Position numbers and translations under genes: made by a program. Below the pieces are notes generated by a model. The model did not search any database and was not told the DNA's origin. It saw only the letters and a program-made list of their open reading frames with translations. Source: Colwellia_A sp041890515 (GTDB taxonomy: Bacteria > Pseudomonadota > Gammaproteobacteria > Enterobacterales > Alteromonadaceae). From it: a DNA stretch of 7,351 nucleotides. Position 1 is the stretch's first letter; the number at the start of each line of letters is the position of its first letter. Below, one piece after another: positions 1-6,562 of this stretch. The stretch lies in contig JASDWX010000012.1 of NCBI GenBank assembly GCA_041890515.1, positions 1-7,351 of the forward strand. Direction: 5' to 3'.

Positions 1-1266
1 ATCTAAAAGTTCAGCAACTTTCTGCATATCTTCGAAAATTTCTATTCCCCACTCTTTAACTGACCGATCACAACCATCATCATTGATAAGTAACTGTGGG
101 TCCCTTCCACGAACAACCACTTCATCCATATTAGCATCACAGTTTTTCTGTTGCTCGCCGTTAAATAACGGACTATCGGCTAAAGCGCAATAGGTAATAA
201 AAATATCAAGAAAGTAAACTTGTTCAATGCTTATACCAGTATCAGAGAACGGATTAACATCAAGGGCACGAACTTCAATATATTCAACGCCCCTATTTCT
301 TAAAGCCTCAGACGGTTTCTCTCCTGATCTAGCGACTTGTTTTGGACGAATAGGGGCGTAAAGTTCATTTTCAATCTGGAGAATATTGCTATTAAGTTGT
401 TGATACTTTCCGTCAACTTTTATGCCTAACTCCGCAAATTGTTCAGAAGGTAAATTGATCGCATTTTGCACACCATCTAAATAACCATCTAAGTCGTTAT
501 AACAAATTTGTAATGAAGACTGTTCACTGTTTGTGTAACCTAAATCACTCATTCTTAATGAAGTCGCGTATTCTAGATACATATACCCACTCGCAGACTT
601 TTTAAAAGGCAAGGAAGTGGCTTTATTTTTAAGGAATGAACCACAAATTGTTGGCGAGCTACCGTAAAGATAAGGTATCAACCAACAATAGCGTTTGTAA
701 TTACGTAATAATGCAAAATATTTTTCTGATATAAAATCATTTATTGGCGCATTATTTTCTGAAATATTTTGCAAGCTTTGCCAAAAGTTTTGTGAAAATG
801 AGAAGTTGAAATGAATACCAGAAATAACCTGCATCATACTACCGTAACGATTCTTTAAGCCCTGACGATATGCAGTTTTCATTAAACCTACATTTGATGA
901 GCCATAGTTTGCCAGTGGTATTGCGTCTTCATCATCAACAAAACAAGGCATACTCATTGGCCACAGCAATTCTCCATCAATTTGGCTTAAGGTATATTTT
1001 TGAATATCTTGCAGCTGTGCAATGGTCGTTTCGGCATCAAAACTTACGGGAGTAATAAACTCTAATAATGTTTCTGAATAGTCCGTGGTGATATAAGGAT
1101 GGGTCAACGCCGAGCCTAAGTTTTCATGATGGGGTTGCAATGACAAACGCCCTTCCGGCAAAACGCGTAATCCTTCACGTTCTATCCCTCGTCCAATACC
1201 GGTTAACGAAGATAGATGTTCGTCTTGGCTAAATGCCATTACATAGTCATTAAAAGAAAGTTTCAA
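1..1266 (-). CDS. gshA: Glutamate-cysteine ligase (gamma-glutamylcysteine synthetase), 3' end outside window
   Basis: Cytosolic enzyme for the first, rate-limiting step of glutathione synthesis: ATP-dependent joining of the glutamate gamma-carboxyl to cysteine. My reverse-strand translation gives 422 uninterrupted codons that follow E. coli GshA nearly throughout. Landmarks are GIERE at residues 27-31, SALTH at 52-56, TTDYSETLLEFITP at 60-73, then GLKNRYG, RNYKRYCWLIPYLYG, LQIENELYAPIRPK and EYIEVRALDVNPFS. E29, E31, D62 and E69 sit where E. coli has acidic active-site residues (E27, E29, D60, E67). E. coli GshA has 518 residues, so roughly 100 C-terminal residues lie beyond base 1. I chose the TTG at 1266-1264: AGGGA lies 5 nt upstream, and the N-terminus then matches E. 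coli in length (26 versus 24 residues before GIERE). The ATG at 1239 lacks a Shine-Dalgarno and would leave only 17. An in-frame TAG further upstream bounds the ORF. It is transcribed divergently from the antiporter gene. The family call is secure; the start is probable. Confidence 0.96.
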   Translation of the reverse strand, partial: MKLSFNDYVMAFSQDEHLSSLTGIGRGIEREGLRVLPEGRLSLQPHHENLGSALTHPYITTDYSETLLEFITPVSFDAETTIAQLQDIQKYTLSQIDGELLWPMSMPCFVDDEDAIPLANYGSSNVGLMKTAYRQGLKNRYGSMMQVISGIHFNFSFSQNFWQSLQNISENNAPINDFISEKYFALLRNYKRYCWLIPYLYGSSPTICGSFLKNKATSLPFKKSASGYMYLEYATSLRMSDLGYTNSEQSSLQICYNDLDGYLDGVQNAINLPSEQFAELGIKVDGKYQQLNSNILQIENELYAPIRPKQVARSGEKPSEALRNRGVEYIEVRALDVNPFSDTGISIEQVYFLDIFITYCALADSPLFNGEQQKNCDANMDEVVVRGRDPQLLINDDGCDRSVKEWGIEIFEDMQKVAELLD

Positions 1267-1560
1267 AATAATCCCTAATACATTAAGCGTAAGCTACTGT
1301 TCACTATTTGAGGGTAATAATTAGCTTTTCAATCCTTTAACGTATTAAAAGCCAATCTAAAGTGCGATCTTAAAATAAACAAACTAATCGTACTGATTTA
1401 GTGCCCTATTTGATTTGTGTTCTATTTCTAAAAACATCAGACCGTGCTACTCAACATATATTTTTAAAATAAAACATAATCGGTTGTCAAAGCAGTTTCT
1501 AAACATTTGCGCTTACGGTAAAGTGTTCAACAAAATAATAATAAGAAAATATATTAAATC
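1267..1560. other. Divergent intergenic region between gshA and the antiporter gene
   Basis: This AT-rich gap must hold the promoters of both divergent genes. I could not pick a convincing -35/-10 pair for either. The only structure seen is a weak imperfect palindrome at 1383-1402 (ACTAATC, then GATTTAGT with one extra T). An open frame starting at 1415 runs into the antiporter gene in another frame; its product resembles nothing and I do not call it. No RNA gene or terminator was seen. Confidence 0.6.
1272..1276 (-). promoter_or_regulatory. Shine-Dalgarno of gshA, supports the TTG start
   Basis: On the minus strand this reads AGGGA, 5 nt before the TTG at 1266. It is the only good ribosome-binding match near the possible gshA starts; the ATG at 1239 is preceded by TTTAATGACTATGTA, with nothing comparable. 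This is what decides the non-ATG start. Confidence 0.7.
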
Positions 1561-2922
1561 ATGCAAGATAGTCCTTTATCATTACTTCCCCCACTTGTTG
1601 CAATCATTATTGCTGTTTGGCGAAAAAATGCGTTATTAGCCTTATTTTGCGGTTTAATTTTAGCGACATTAATGTCAACAAACTGGCAATTAATAAATGG
1701 TTTAACTGATGGTTTACTCGCAATTGGTGCTGTATTTAGCTCTACCAGTAACCTTTACATTATTAGCTTTAGCCTATTAATCGGCTCTTTAGTCACCTTG
1801 ATGAATAAATCAGGTGCGGTGAATGGCTTTATCGAAAAGCTTGCGTCATTAAATTTGGTAAAAAATGCTCGGCAAGCCAGTATGCTGCCGACCATTATAG
1901 GTACGAGTATATTTACTGACACTAACTTAAGTATGTTTACTGCGGGTATGGCAAGCCAAAAGTTATTTGATAAATATCAAATGAGTCGCGCAAAACTGGC
2001 ATACCTTATCGATTCAACATGCGCACCAGTAAGTATATTATTATTAGTTAATGGCTGGGGCGCCTATGTTTTAGGCTTATTAGATGATTATCAACTTGCT
2101 GATTCTGTTGGCGTATTAATTGGTACTGTTAGTTACAACTTTTATGCAATCATTGCTATTTTATTAGCTTTTTATACCGCTTACAGCGGCAAAATTTATG
2201 GCCCAATGAGAAAAGCAGAGTCGTTGGTCAAGGAGCAACAACGAGACTTAGTCAACAAAACAGCTCCTGCTTATGTAATGTGGCTACCATTACTGTCACT
2301 ACTTTTACTCACTTTAGTTTTATTGTGGATAACAGGAGATGGTGATATACGTCGAGGTTCAGGCTCATTCTCTGTTTTTTGGTCGATCACCACTTCTTTT
2401 ATTTTACTTGTTTTATTAATTACTTTTCACAAACTACTTAACTTTAAAGAGATTACCTCAAGCTCTGCAGAAGGCATTAAACACATGTTCCCGGCTGTAG
2501 CCATACTCGTATTGTCTTTTGCTTTTGGTGCGGCAATAAAAGGCTTAGGCACAGGGATTTATGTCAGTGAATTGTTCAATGTTGAGTTACCTTTATATTT
2601 AATGGCCCCTGTTATTTTTATTGCCGCAGCGTTAATGGCTTTTGCAACAGGAACATCTTGGGGGACTTTCGCAATATTAGTGCCTATTGCTGTACCGATA
2701 GCTCAGCAAAGTGGTTTACCTATAGAATTTTTAGTTGCGGCTGTGTTAGGTGGTGGCGTATTTGGTGATCACGCTTCTCCTATTTCTGATACGACCGTTG
2801 TGGCATCAATTGCCAGTGGTTGTGATCATTTCGAACATGTAAAGACACAACTGCCCTACGCTTTATTTGGTGCGGTAATCACAATTATTCTTTATATTTT
2901 TGTCGGCTTAGGACTTTCATAA
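1561..2922 (+). CDS. NhaC-family Na+/H+ antiporter
   Basis: Predicted inner-membrane antiporter of 453 residues, close to the lower end of NhaC-type lengths. The protein is almost wholly hydrophobic, with about a dozen probable membrane segments. Family signatures are GTSIFTDTNLS (residues 114-124), ATGTSWGTFAIL (from 362), and the strong NhaC motif GDHASPISDTT at 402-412 followed by VASIASGCDHFEHVKTQLPYA. The family exchanges Na+ for protons, or in some members organic acids such as malate/lactate, so the exact exchange is not fixed by sequence. The start is firm: an in-frame TAA at 1555-1557 lies one codon upstream of the ATG and no other Met precedes the first membrane segment. There is no clear Shine-Dalgarno, only a purine-rich AAGAAA about 12 nt upstream, so translation may be modest. 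The stop codon abuts the next gene, which suggests one transcript. Sodium export would suit a marine bacterium. Confidence 0.92.
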   Translation: MQDSPLSLLPPLVAIIIAVWRKNALLALFCGLILATLMSTNWQLINGLTDGLLAIGAVFSSTSNLYIISFSLLIGSLVTLMNKSGAVNGFIEKLASLNLVKNARQASMLPTIIGTSIFTDTNLSMFTAGMASQKLFDKYQMSRAKLAYLIDSTCAPVSILLLVNGWGAYVLGLLDDYQLADSVGVLIGTVSYNFYAIIAILLAFYTAYSGKIYGPMRKAESLVKEQQRDLVNKTAPAYVMWLPLLSLLLLTLVLLWITGDGDIRRGSGSFSVFWSITTSFILLVLLITFHKLLNFKEITSSSAEGIKHMFPAVAILVLSFAFGAAIKGLGTGIYVSELFNVELPLYLMAPVIFIAAALMAFATGTSWGTFAILVPIAVPIAQQSGLPIEFLVAAVLGGGVFGDHASPISDTTVVASIASGCDHFEHVKTQLPYALFGAVITIILYIFVGLGLS

Positions 2923-3630
2923 GTGCAACCGATTAATCTGATTTTTGAACACGCTGATTTTATCATTGCAGAGAAACCTGCAAATGTTAACTTTCATGAT
3001 GAAGGTAACCTGGATCATGGGTTTTTCAATCAAGTAAAAAATCACGGTAAACTTCAAAATAGGTTTACTGAATTATTTCCTGTTCATCGCCTTGATAAAA
3101 TGACGTCTGGGTTGTTAATTTTTGCAAAAAATTTAACAACCGCTCAACAGTTCCAGACGATGTTTGAACAACATAAAGTAGAAAAATATTATCTCGCGGT
3201 GAGTAATAAAAAGCCTAAGAAAAAACAAGGTTTAATCAAGGGTGATATGGAAAAAAGCCGACGTGGTATGTGGAAAATGTTACGTAGCCAAGTAAACCCA
3301 GCTATTACGCAGTTTATGTCATATTCACTCAACGATGGAAATCGCCTTTATTTGTTAAAACCATCCAGTGGAAAAACTCATCAACTTCGCGTTGCTTTAT
3401 CAAGCATAGGTTCGCCGATACTTGGAGATCCCCTTTATGCAACACAACACGCTTACCAAGAACAGCGTGGTTATTTACATGCTTATGCGCTTAAGTTTAC
3501 TTTAAACCTGCAAACCTTTCAGTATGTGCTTCTACCTTCTTTTGGTGATCAGTTCCTAAGTGAACCTTGCCAGCAACAATTAGAACGTATCAACGAACCT
3601 TGGTCACTTGGTTGGCCAAATATTAACTAA
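2923..3630 (+). CDS. RluA-family pseudouridine synthase, single-domain type
   Basis: Converts uridine to pseudouridine in RNA; whether the target is rRNA or tRNA cannot be read from the sequence. The 235-residue protein lacks an N-terminal S4 domain and consists of the catalytic fold alone. Motif I, HRLDKMTSGLL, is at residues 55-65, with D58 as the expected catalytic aspartate. YYLAVS is at 89-94, KTHQLRV at 151-157 and GDPLYA at 168-173, all classic RluA-family blocks. Its overall shape resembles the 'RluA-like' subgroup of marine gammaproteobacteria (TIGR01621 by memory), which has no assigned target that I know of. It starts at GTG 2923, immediately after the antiporter's TAA, with AGGA at 2910-2913 (9 nt spacing) as ribosome-binding site inside the antiporter's last codons. 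Translational coupling is therefore likely. Its stop lies 14 bp from the end of the convergent LysR gene, and no hairpin terminator was seen there. Confidence 0.93.
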   Translation: MQPINLIFEHADFIIAEKPANVNFHDEGNLDHGFFNQVKNHGKLQNRFTELFPVHRLDKMTSGLLIFAKNLTTAQQFQTMFEQHKVEKYYLAVSNKKPKKKQGLIKGDMEKSRRGMWKMLRSQVNPAITQFMSYSLNDGNRLYLLKPSSGKTHQLRVALSSIGSPILGDPLYATQHAYQEQRGYLHAYALKFTLNLQTFQYVLLPSFGDQFLSEPCQQQLERINEPWSLGWPNIN

Positions 3631-3644
3631 TGATATAAATCAAG

Positions 3645-4520
3645 CTAAAAACAACCTATGTTACTTTGAAAGAAATCAAGAAACACACGCGTTTTTTTAG
3701 GAAAACGTCGACTTTGATAAAGTATTGATAATTGTTGAGCAACCGGAGCACTCGTTAAGTTTACCGGTTTAACTAAATGACTTTGATTATCACCTTGGAC
3801 CAAATATTCGGGTAATTTGGCTAATCCTAAGTTTCGCTTTACCGCCGCAAGTTGCATTTCAGGGTTTGATAACACCCTAAAGGTATTAGGCTCAATCACT
3901 GTCGTGTCATTGTCACCTCGAAATGGCCATAATTGATTCTCTTGCGACAAAATACATTGACGTGCAATACGTTCCTCTGGTGTTCTTTTTTCAGATTGAA
4001 AACTAGTAGCCGCACAATAAATTGCTTGAGGAAAGCTTAATAAGGTTTTAGCAATCCAGTTTGACGCCGGTAATGTTTACTCATGTAATACAAAAATCAA
4101 ATCAAAGCTTAAATCCTGTTCTGGAATTTCTTCAGAATAATGTTGGCAATGTATGGATACATCCGGATAAATCAGGGCAAACTCAGAAATGAGTTCAGCC
4201 ATTATTTGATTAAAAAATTCTAACGGGAGTAATATTTTAAGCTTTCCTTTAGGCAGAGTAGCAAAGTCGCTAATACTTGCTTCAGCACTCTTTAAACCCT
4301 CTAGCTGTGGTTTACAGGCTATAAATAACTGTTCCCCTGCCTCTGTTAATTGTTGAGTTCGTGCTGTTCTCACCAATAATTGGCTGCCTAATTCATTTTC
4401 AAGCAAAGCCAAACGCTGGCTTAATTTTGATTTAGGAAGGCCAAGTATATGGGCAGCTGATGTTAAAGATCCAGACTCAACAATTGTTATAAACAGTGAG
4501 CAATTATCTAAATTTTCCAT
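3645..4520 (-). pseudogene. LysR-family transcriptional regulator interrupted by one in-frame stop
   Basis: The frame from ATG 4520 to TAG 3645 spans 291 codons before the stop, the usual LysR length, but codon 148 is TAA (4079-4077). Upstream are the N-terminal winged helix-turn-helix (about residues 2-60, with FITIVESGSLTSAAHILGLP and LLENELGSQLLVRT) and the first part of the effector-binding domain, ending FVLHE. Downstream, in the same frame, come 42 further codons (TLPASNWIAKTLLSFPQA onward) and then the C-terminal half, with the usual NPEMQLAAVKRNLGLAKLPEYLV block. There is no frame change or missing segment, so a single substitution explains it; CAA or GAA to TAA is a likely origin. 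A read error is also possible. The rest of the frame is clean, so the lesion is recent if real. The truncated product could still bind DNA but would lack most of the ligand domain. It is divergent from the thioredoxin gene, its likely target. The start has only a weak AGG about 10 nt upstream. Confidence 0.88.
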
Positions 4521-4535
4521 ACATACAACCTAATC

Positions 4536-4551
4536 GTTCTATAAATAGAAC
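4536..4551. promoter_or_regulatory. Palindromic operator candidate, probable LysR binding site
   Basis: GTTCTAT-AA-ATAGAAC is a perfect inverted repeat of 7 bp arms with a 2 bp spacer. It contains a T-N11-A core typical of LysR sites. The half-site TTCTAT (4537-4542) recurs at 4558-4563, 21 bp away or two helical turns, matching the recognition-plus-activation site layout of LysR regulators. It covers the predicted transcription start of the regulator, so autorepression would be expected. Binding is inferred from position and symmetry. Confidence 0.6.
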
Positions 4552-4556
4552 AATCA

Positions 4557-4585
4557 ATTCTATTAAGCCCGGCTAATCATGTAAA
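4557..4585 (-). promoter_or_regulatory. Sigma-70 promoter of the LysR gene (predicted)
   Basis: On the minus strand TTTACA (4585-4580) and TAGAAT (4562-4557) each match consensus at five of six positions, with an ideal 17 bp spacer. Transcription would start near 4550, inside the palindrome at 4536-4551, about 30 nt before the ATG. Confidence 0.55.
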
Positions 4586-4587
4586 GT
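4559..4587 (+). promoter_or_regulatory. Possible activator-dependent promoter of the thioredoxin gene
   Basis: TCTATT (4559-4564) and TAAAGT (4582-4587) are separated by 17 bp. The -35 is poor and overlaps the second TTCTAT half-site, which is the pattern expected if a LysR protein recruits polymerase. The match is weak and this stays a suggestion. Confidence 0.25.
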
Positions 4588-4630
4588 GGAGTCAGATAAG
4601 CTTCTTCTCGTTGAAACAATTTATCCCAAT

Positions 4631-4635
4631 AGGAG
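4631..4635 (+). promoter_or_regulatory. Shine-Dalgarno of the thioredoxin gene
   Basis: AGGAG lies 6 nt before the ATG at 4642. It is the strongest ribosome-binding match in the window and fixes the thioredoxin start. Confidence 0.8.
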
Positions 4636-4641
4636 TAGGAA

Positions 4642-4953
4642 ATGAGTAATGTAATAGAAGTAAACAGTGAGCAATTCGTGACTGAAGTTGAACAGCATAA
4701 TGGCAAAATTCTCGTTGATTTTTATGCACTATGGTGTGGACCATGTAAAATGATTTCACCTATTGTAGATCAAATTTCAACCGAGTTTAATGCGTTAAAA
4801 GTGGTAAAGGTTAATGCAGACAATGCTCAAGAATTAATGGCCAAATTTAGAATTAGAGGTATTCCAACGTTATTATTAATAGAGAATGGTGAGCTAATTA
4901 ATGCCAAAGTAGGTGTAGTAACATTATCTGAAATAAAAGAGTTTGTGACTTAA
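4642..4953 (+). CDS. Thioredoxin (small, probably accessory copy)
   Basis: Cytosolic dithiol-disulfide oxidoreductase of 103 residues, slightly shorter than E. coli TrxA (108). The active site WCGPC is at residues 31-35 (redox cysteines C32 and C35), followed by KMISPIVDQI as in TrxA. The buried D26 and the cis-proline P75 in RGIPT are present, so it should be catalytically competent. There is no signal peptide, so it acts in the cytoplasm and presumably depends on thioredoxin reductase, which is not encoded here. It ends FVT, without the last few residues of TrxA. The main trxA of gammaproteobacteria usually lies next to rho, which is absent here, so this is more likely an additional thioredoxin. 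It is divergent from the broken LysR gene, which probably once regulated it. The stop codon is followed directly by the hexanucleotide repeat and a hairpin. Confidence 0.93.
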   Translation: MSNVIEVNSEQFVTEVEQHNGKILVDFYALWCGPCKMISPIVDQISTEFNALKVVKVNADNAQELMAKFRIRGIPTLLLIENGELINAKVGVVTLSEIKEFVT

Positions 4954-4995
4954 AGTTTTAGTTTTAGTTTTAGTTTTAGTTTTAGTTTTAGTTTT
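4954..4995. repeat. Hexanucleotide tandem repeat, (AGTTTT)x7
   Basis: Seven perfect copies of AGTTTT (42 bp) begin at the base after the thioredoxin stop codon and end just before the terminator hairpin. No variant unit is present, which suggests recent expansion by replication slippage. It lies in the 3' untranslated part of the thioredoxin transcript, so copy-number change would not alter the protein. Because the unit is six bases it also keeps any reading frame. Confidence 0.97.
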
Positions 4996-4996
4996 G

Positions 4997-5050
4997 AACA
5001 TCGTCGTTCTCTGTCAATCATGACAAGGAACGACGATGTTACAGTTTTTT
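4997..5050 (+). terminator. Long hairpin with T-run, likely terminator of the thioredoxin gene
   Basis: The arms AACATCGTCGTTC (4997-5009) and GAACGACGATGTT (5028-5040) are a perfect 13-bp inverted repeat. Inside it TGTCA (5012-5016) and TGACA (5021-5025) can pair around an ATCA loop. Six Ts (5045-5050) follow after ACAG, so it can terminate plus-strand transcription. On the minus strand it has no U-run, so it is a poor terminator for the convergent transporter, whose stop codon overlaps the T-run. The 4-nt gap before the Ts and the stem length are slightly atypical. A REP-like dispersed palindrome is an alternative. Confidence 0.7.
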
Positions 5051-6404
5051 AAAAAAGCTTCAGTGAATGAAGAAATACTATGCCGATTGCTGTAGGGCAA
5101 ACAAATTTAGTATACCAAGGCCAAATTTTCCAAAAAACGCTGTGCTCCGCGTTATCATTGCCTTCTTTTAATTCCATTAACACATCATTTCTGTGCCAAA
5201 TCCACCCAACGAAAATACAACATAACATCGCAATAATCGGTTGTCCGTATTCGGTAGCTATCGTAGCAACTAAGCCCAACATCACATCAACATTGCTGAT
5301 AATGCCAATACTGATCAAGAAAATAATAAAACCAATAATCTTAGTCGCTTTTTTTCGAGCCATACCATGTCGTTCAACAACATAAGACACTGGACCTTCA
5401 AGCATAGATATCGATGATGTTAATGCCGCTACCGACATTAAGACAAAAAAGGTAAAAGCGACAAAAAATCCCATATAGCCCATTGAAGAAAATAAACTAG
5501 GCAGTACGGCAAAAACAAGTCCTGGCCCTGACACTAAACTACCATCGTCAGCAAAAATGGTTACGCCTTGTGCTTGTGCTACGTACATTGCAGGAATAAT
5601 TAATAAACCCGCTAAAAAAGCAATAGATACATCAATGAGCGTAACTTGTGCACCAAGAGTGACTAAATTTTCTTTCTTAGAAATATATGAACCGTAGATA
5701 ATCATGACACTTGTACCAAGCGACAGAGAGAAAAAAGCTTGTCCGAGTGCGCTTATTAATAAATCAGGTTCAAAAATTCGGGAAAAATCTGGGTTTAAAT
5801 AAGCATTCAACCCTTCACTAGCGCCATCAAGCGTCAAAACGTAACCAATTAGAATAATCAATAAAACAATTAACAGTGGCATTAATCGCTTCGACCATTT
5901 TTCAATACCGTCTTCAACACCTTTTTGGATAATGAAAATAGTTAAGAACATAAAAATTGCCGTGAAAAGAGCATTACGGATAAAGGATTGGCTAATAACC
6001 CAATCAGCAACGTTAGTTACACCGGCAATTCTCGCTACAGGTTCAATAGCATACGACATCATCCATCCTGCCAGGATGCCATAAAAGCTGAGTATTAGCG
6101 CTGCACAAATAACACCACCAAAACCAACAAAGAAAGCAAACCGTTTATGAAAAAGGGTACGAGACATTTTTTGCAATGATGTGACCGCATTCGCTTGACC
6201 GTATCGGCCAATAAGCAGTTCAGCCATAAAAGCGGGATAAGCTAAACAAAATGCTAAGACAAGATAAACCAAAACAAAAGCAGCACCACCATTACTCGCT
6301 GTTTGCGTTGGGAATCCCCAAATATTTCCTAAACCAACAGCCGAGCCTGCCGCTGCCATGATAAAACCAATGCGAGAACTAAACTCACCTCTTGATGCAC
6401 TCAT
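5049..6404 (-). CDS. Sodium-coupled transporter, neurotransmitter:sodium symporter (NSS/SNF) family
   Basis: Inner-membrane secondary transporter with the LeuT fold, expected to couple Na+ entry to uptake of an amino acid or similar amine; the substrate is not readable. Length (451 residues) matches the short bacterial NSS proteins with about 11 membrane segments, such as MhsT and Tyt1, rather than LeuT (519). TM1 carries GSAVGLGN at residues 20-27, so G20, A22, V23 and N27 fall at the LeuT sodium-site positions with identical numbering. TM6 has GQAFFSLSLG (221-230). TM8 has AALTSS (326-331), keeping the Na2 residues A/T/S. D258 in TM7 (TLIDVSI) resembles the aspartate of chloride-independent bacterial members. 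Unusually, position 30 is Gly (NIWGFP) where LeuT has the gate residue Arg30. The ATG at 6404 starts a normal N-terminus; only a weak AAAGA precedes it. It ends 8 bp from the hairpin after the convergent thioredoxin gene, and stands alone as a unit. Confidence 0.93.
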   Translation of the reverse strand: MSASRGEFSSRIGFIMAAAGSAVGLGNIWGFPTQTASNGGAAFVLVYLVLAFCLAYPAFMAELLIGRYGQANAVTSLQKMSRTLFHKRFAFFVGFGGVICAALILSFYGILAGWMMSYAIEPVARIAGVTNVADWVISQSFIRNALFTAIFMFLTIFIIQKGVEDGIEKWSKRLMPLLIVLLIILIGYVLTLDGASEGLNAYLNPDFSRIFEPDLLISALGQAFFSLSLGTSVMIIYGSYISKKENLVTLGAQVTLIDVSIAFLAGLLIIPAMYVAQAQGVTIFADDGSLVSGPGLVFAVLPSLFSSMGYMGFFVAFTFFVLMSVAALTSSISMLEGPVSYVVERHGMARKKATKIIGFIIFLISIGIISNVDVMLGLVATIATEYGQPIIAMLCCIFVGWIWHRNDVLMELKEGNDNAEHSVFWKIWPWYTKFVCPTAIGIVFLHSLKLF

Positions 6405-6562
6405 TAACGTAATCTTTATTATTTTTAGAATGCGGTTAATCTACTTAATGTACTCACAAATAAACAGTGTTAATTACGTAAATCTTAGCAATTTGTCACT
6501 ATAATCGTGTATCGCATGTAAAGATAAGGTTACTCTAAGAGTAAATCAAAACGTTTCTGCAT
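6405..6562. other. Upstream region of the NSS transporter gene
   Basis: AT-rich, non-coding, lying between the transporter start and the yajQ terminator, so it should contain the transporter promoter. I tried several -35/-10 pairings on the minus strand (for example TTTACA with TATAGT) but the spacings were wrong, and I do not call one. Two similar minus-strand words, GATTTACGTAA near 6474-6484 and GATTACGTTAA just before the ATG, might be a repeated site, but the evidence is slight. Confidence 0.45.

Noticed and set aside
1383..1402. Imperfect palindrome ACTAATC/GATTTAGT as an operator in the gshA-antiporter gap
   Set aside because: One arm has an extra base and such AT-rich matches are expected by chance; no adjacent promoter could be identified.
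1415..1639. Plus-strand open frame of 74 codons crossing into the antiporter gene
   Set aside because: It overlaps the secure antiporter start in another frame, has an AT-driven composition, and shows no domain or good ribosome-binding site.
3645..3950. C-terminal LysR piece as an independent gene starting at TTG 3950
   Set aside because: The 42 codons upstream, back to the internal TAA, are in the same frame and have LysR effector-domain character, so this is the tail of one broken gene.
4954..4995. Hexamer array as a CRISPR array or telomere
   Set aside because: There are no spacers between the units and the unit is only 6 bp. The likeness to T/G-rich telomeric repeats is superficial, since the array is internal and sits between two intact genes.
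5051..5072. Minus-strand hairpin CTTCA-TTCAC-TGAAG followed by Ts, as terminator of the NSS gene
   Set aside because: The stem is only 5 bp with two G-C pairs and consists of the last coding codons; the Ts belong to the final Phe and stop codons. Too weak to call.
5080..5385. Plus-strand open frame of 101 codons inside the NSS transporter gene
   Set aside because: It is antisense to a well-conserved membrane protein and is explained as a reverse-strand shadow. The same holds for frames at 870-1055 (antisense to gshA) and 6880-7116 (antisense to yajQ).
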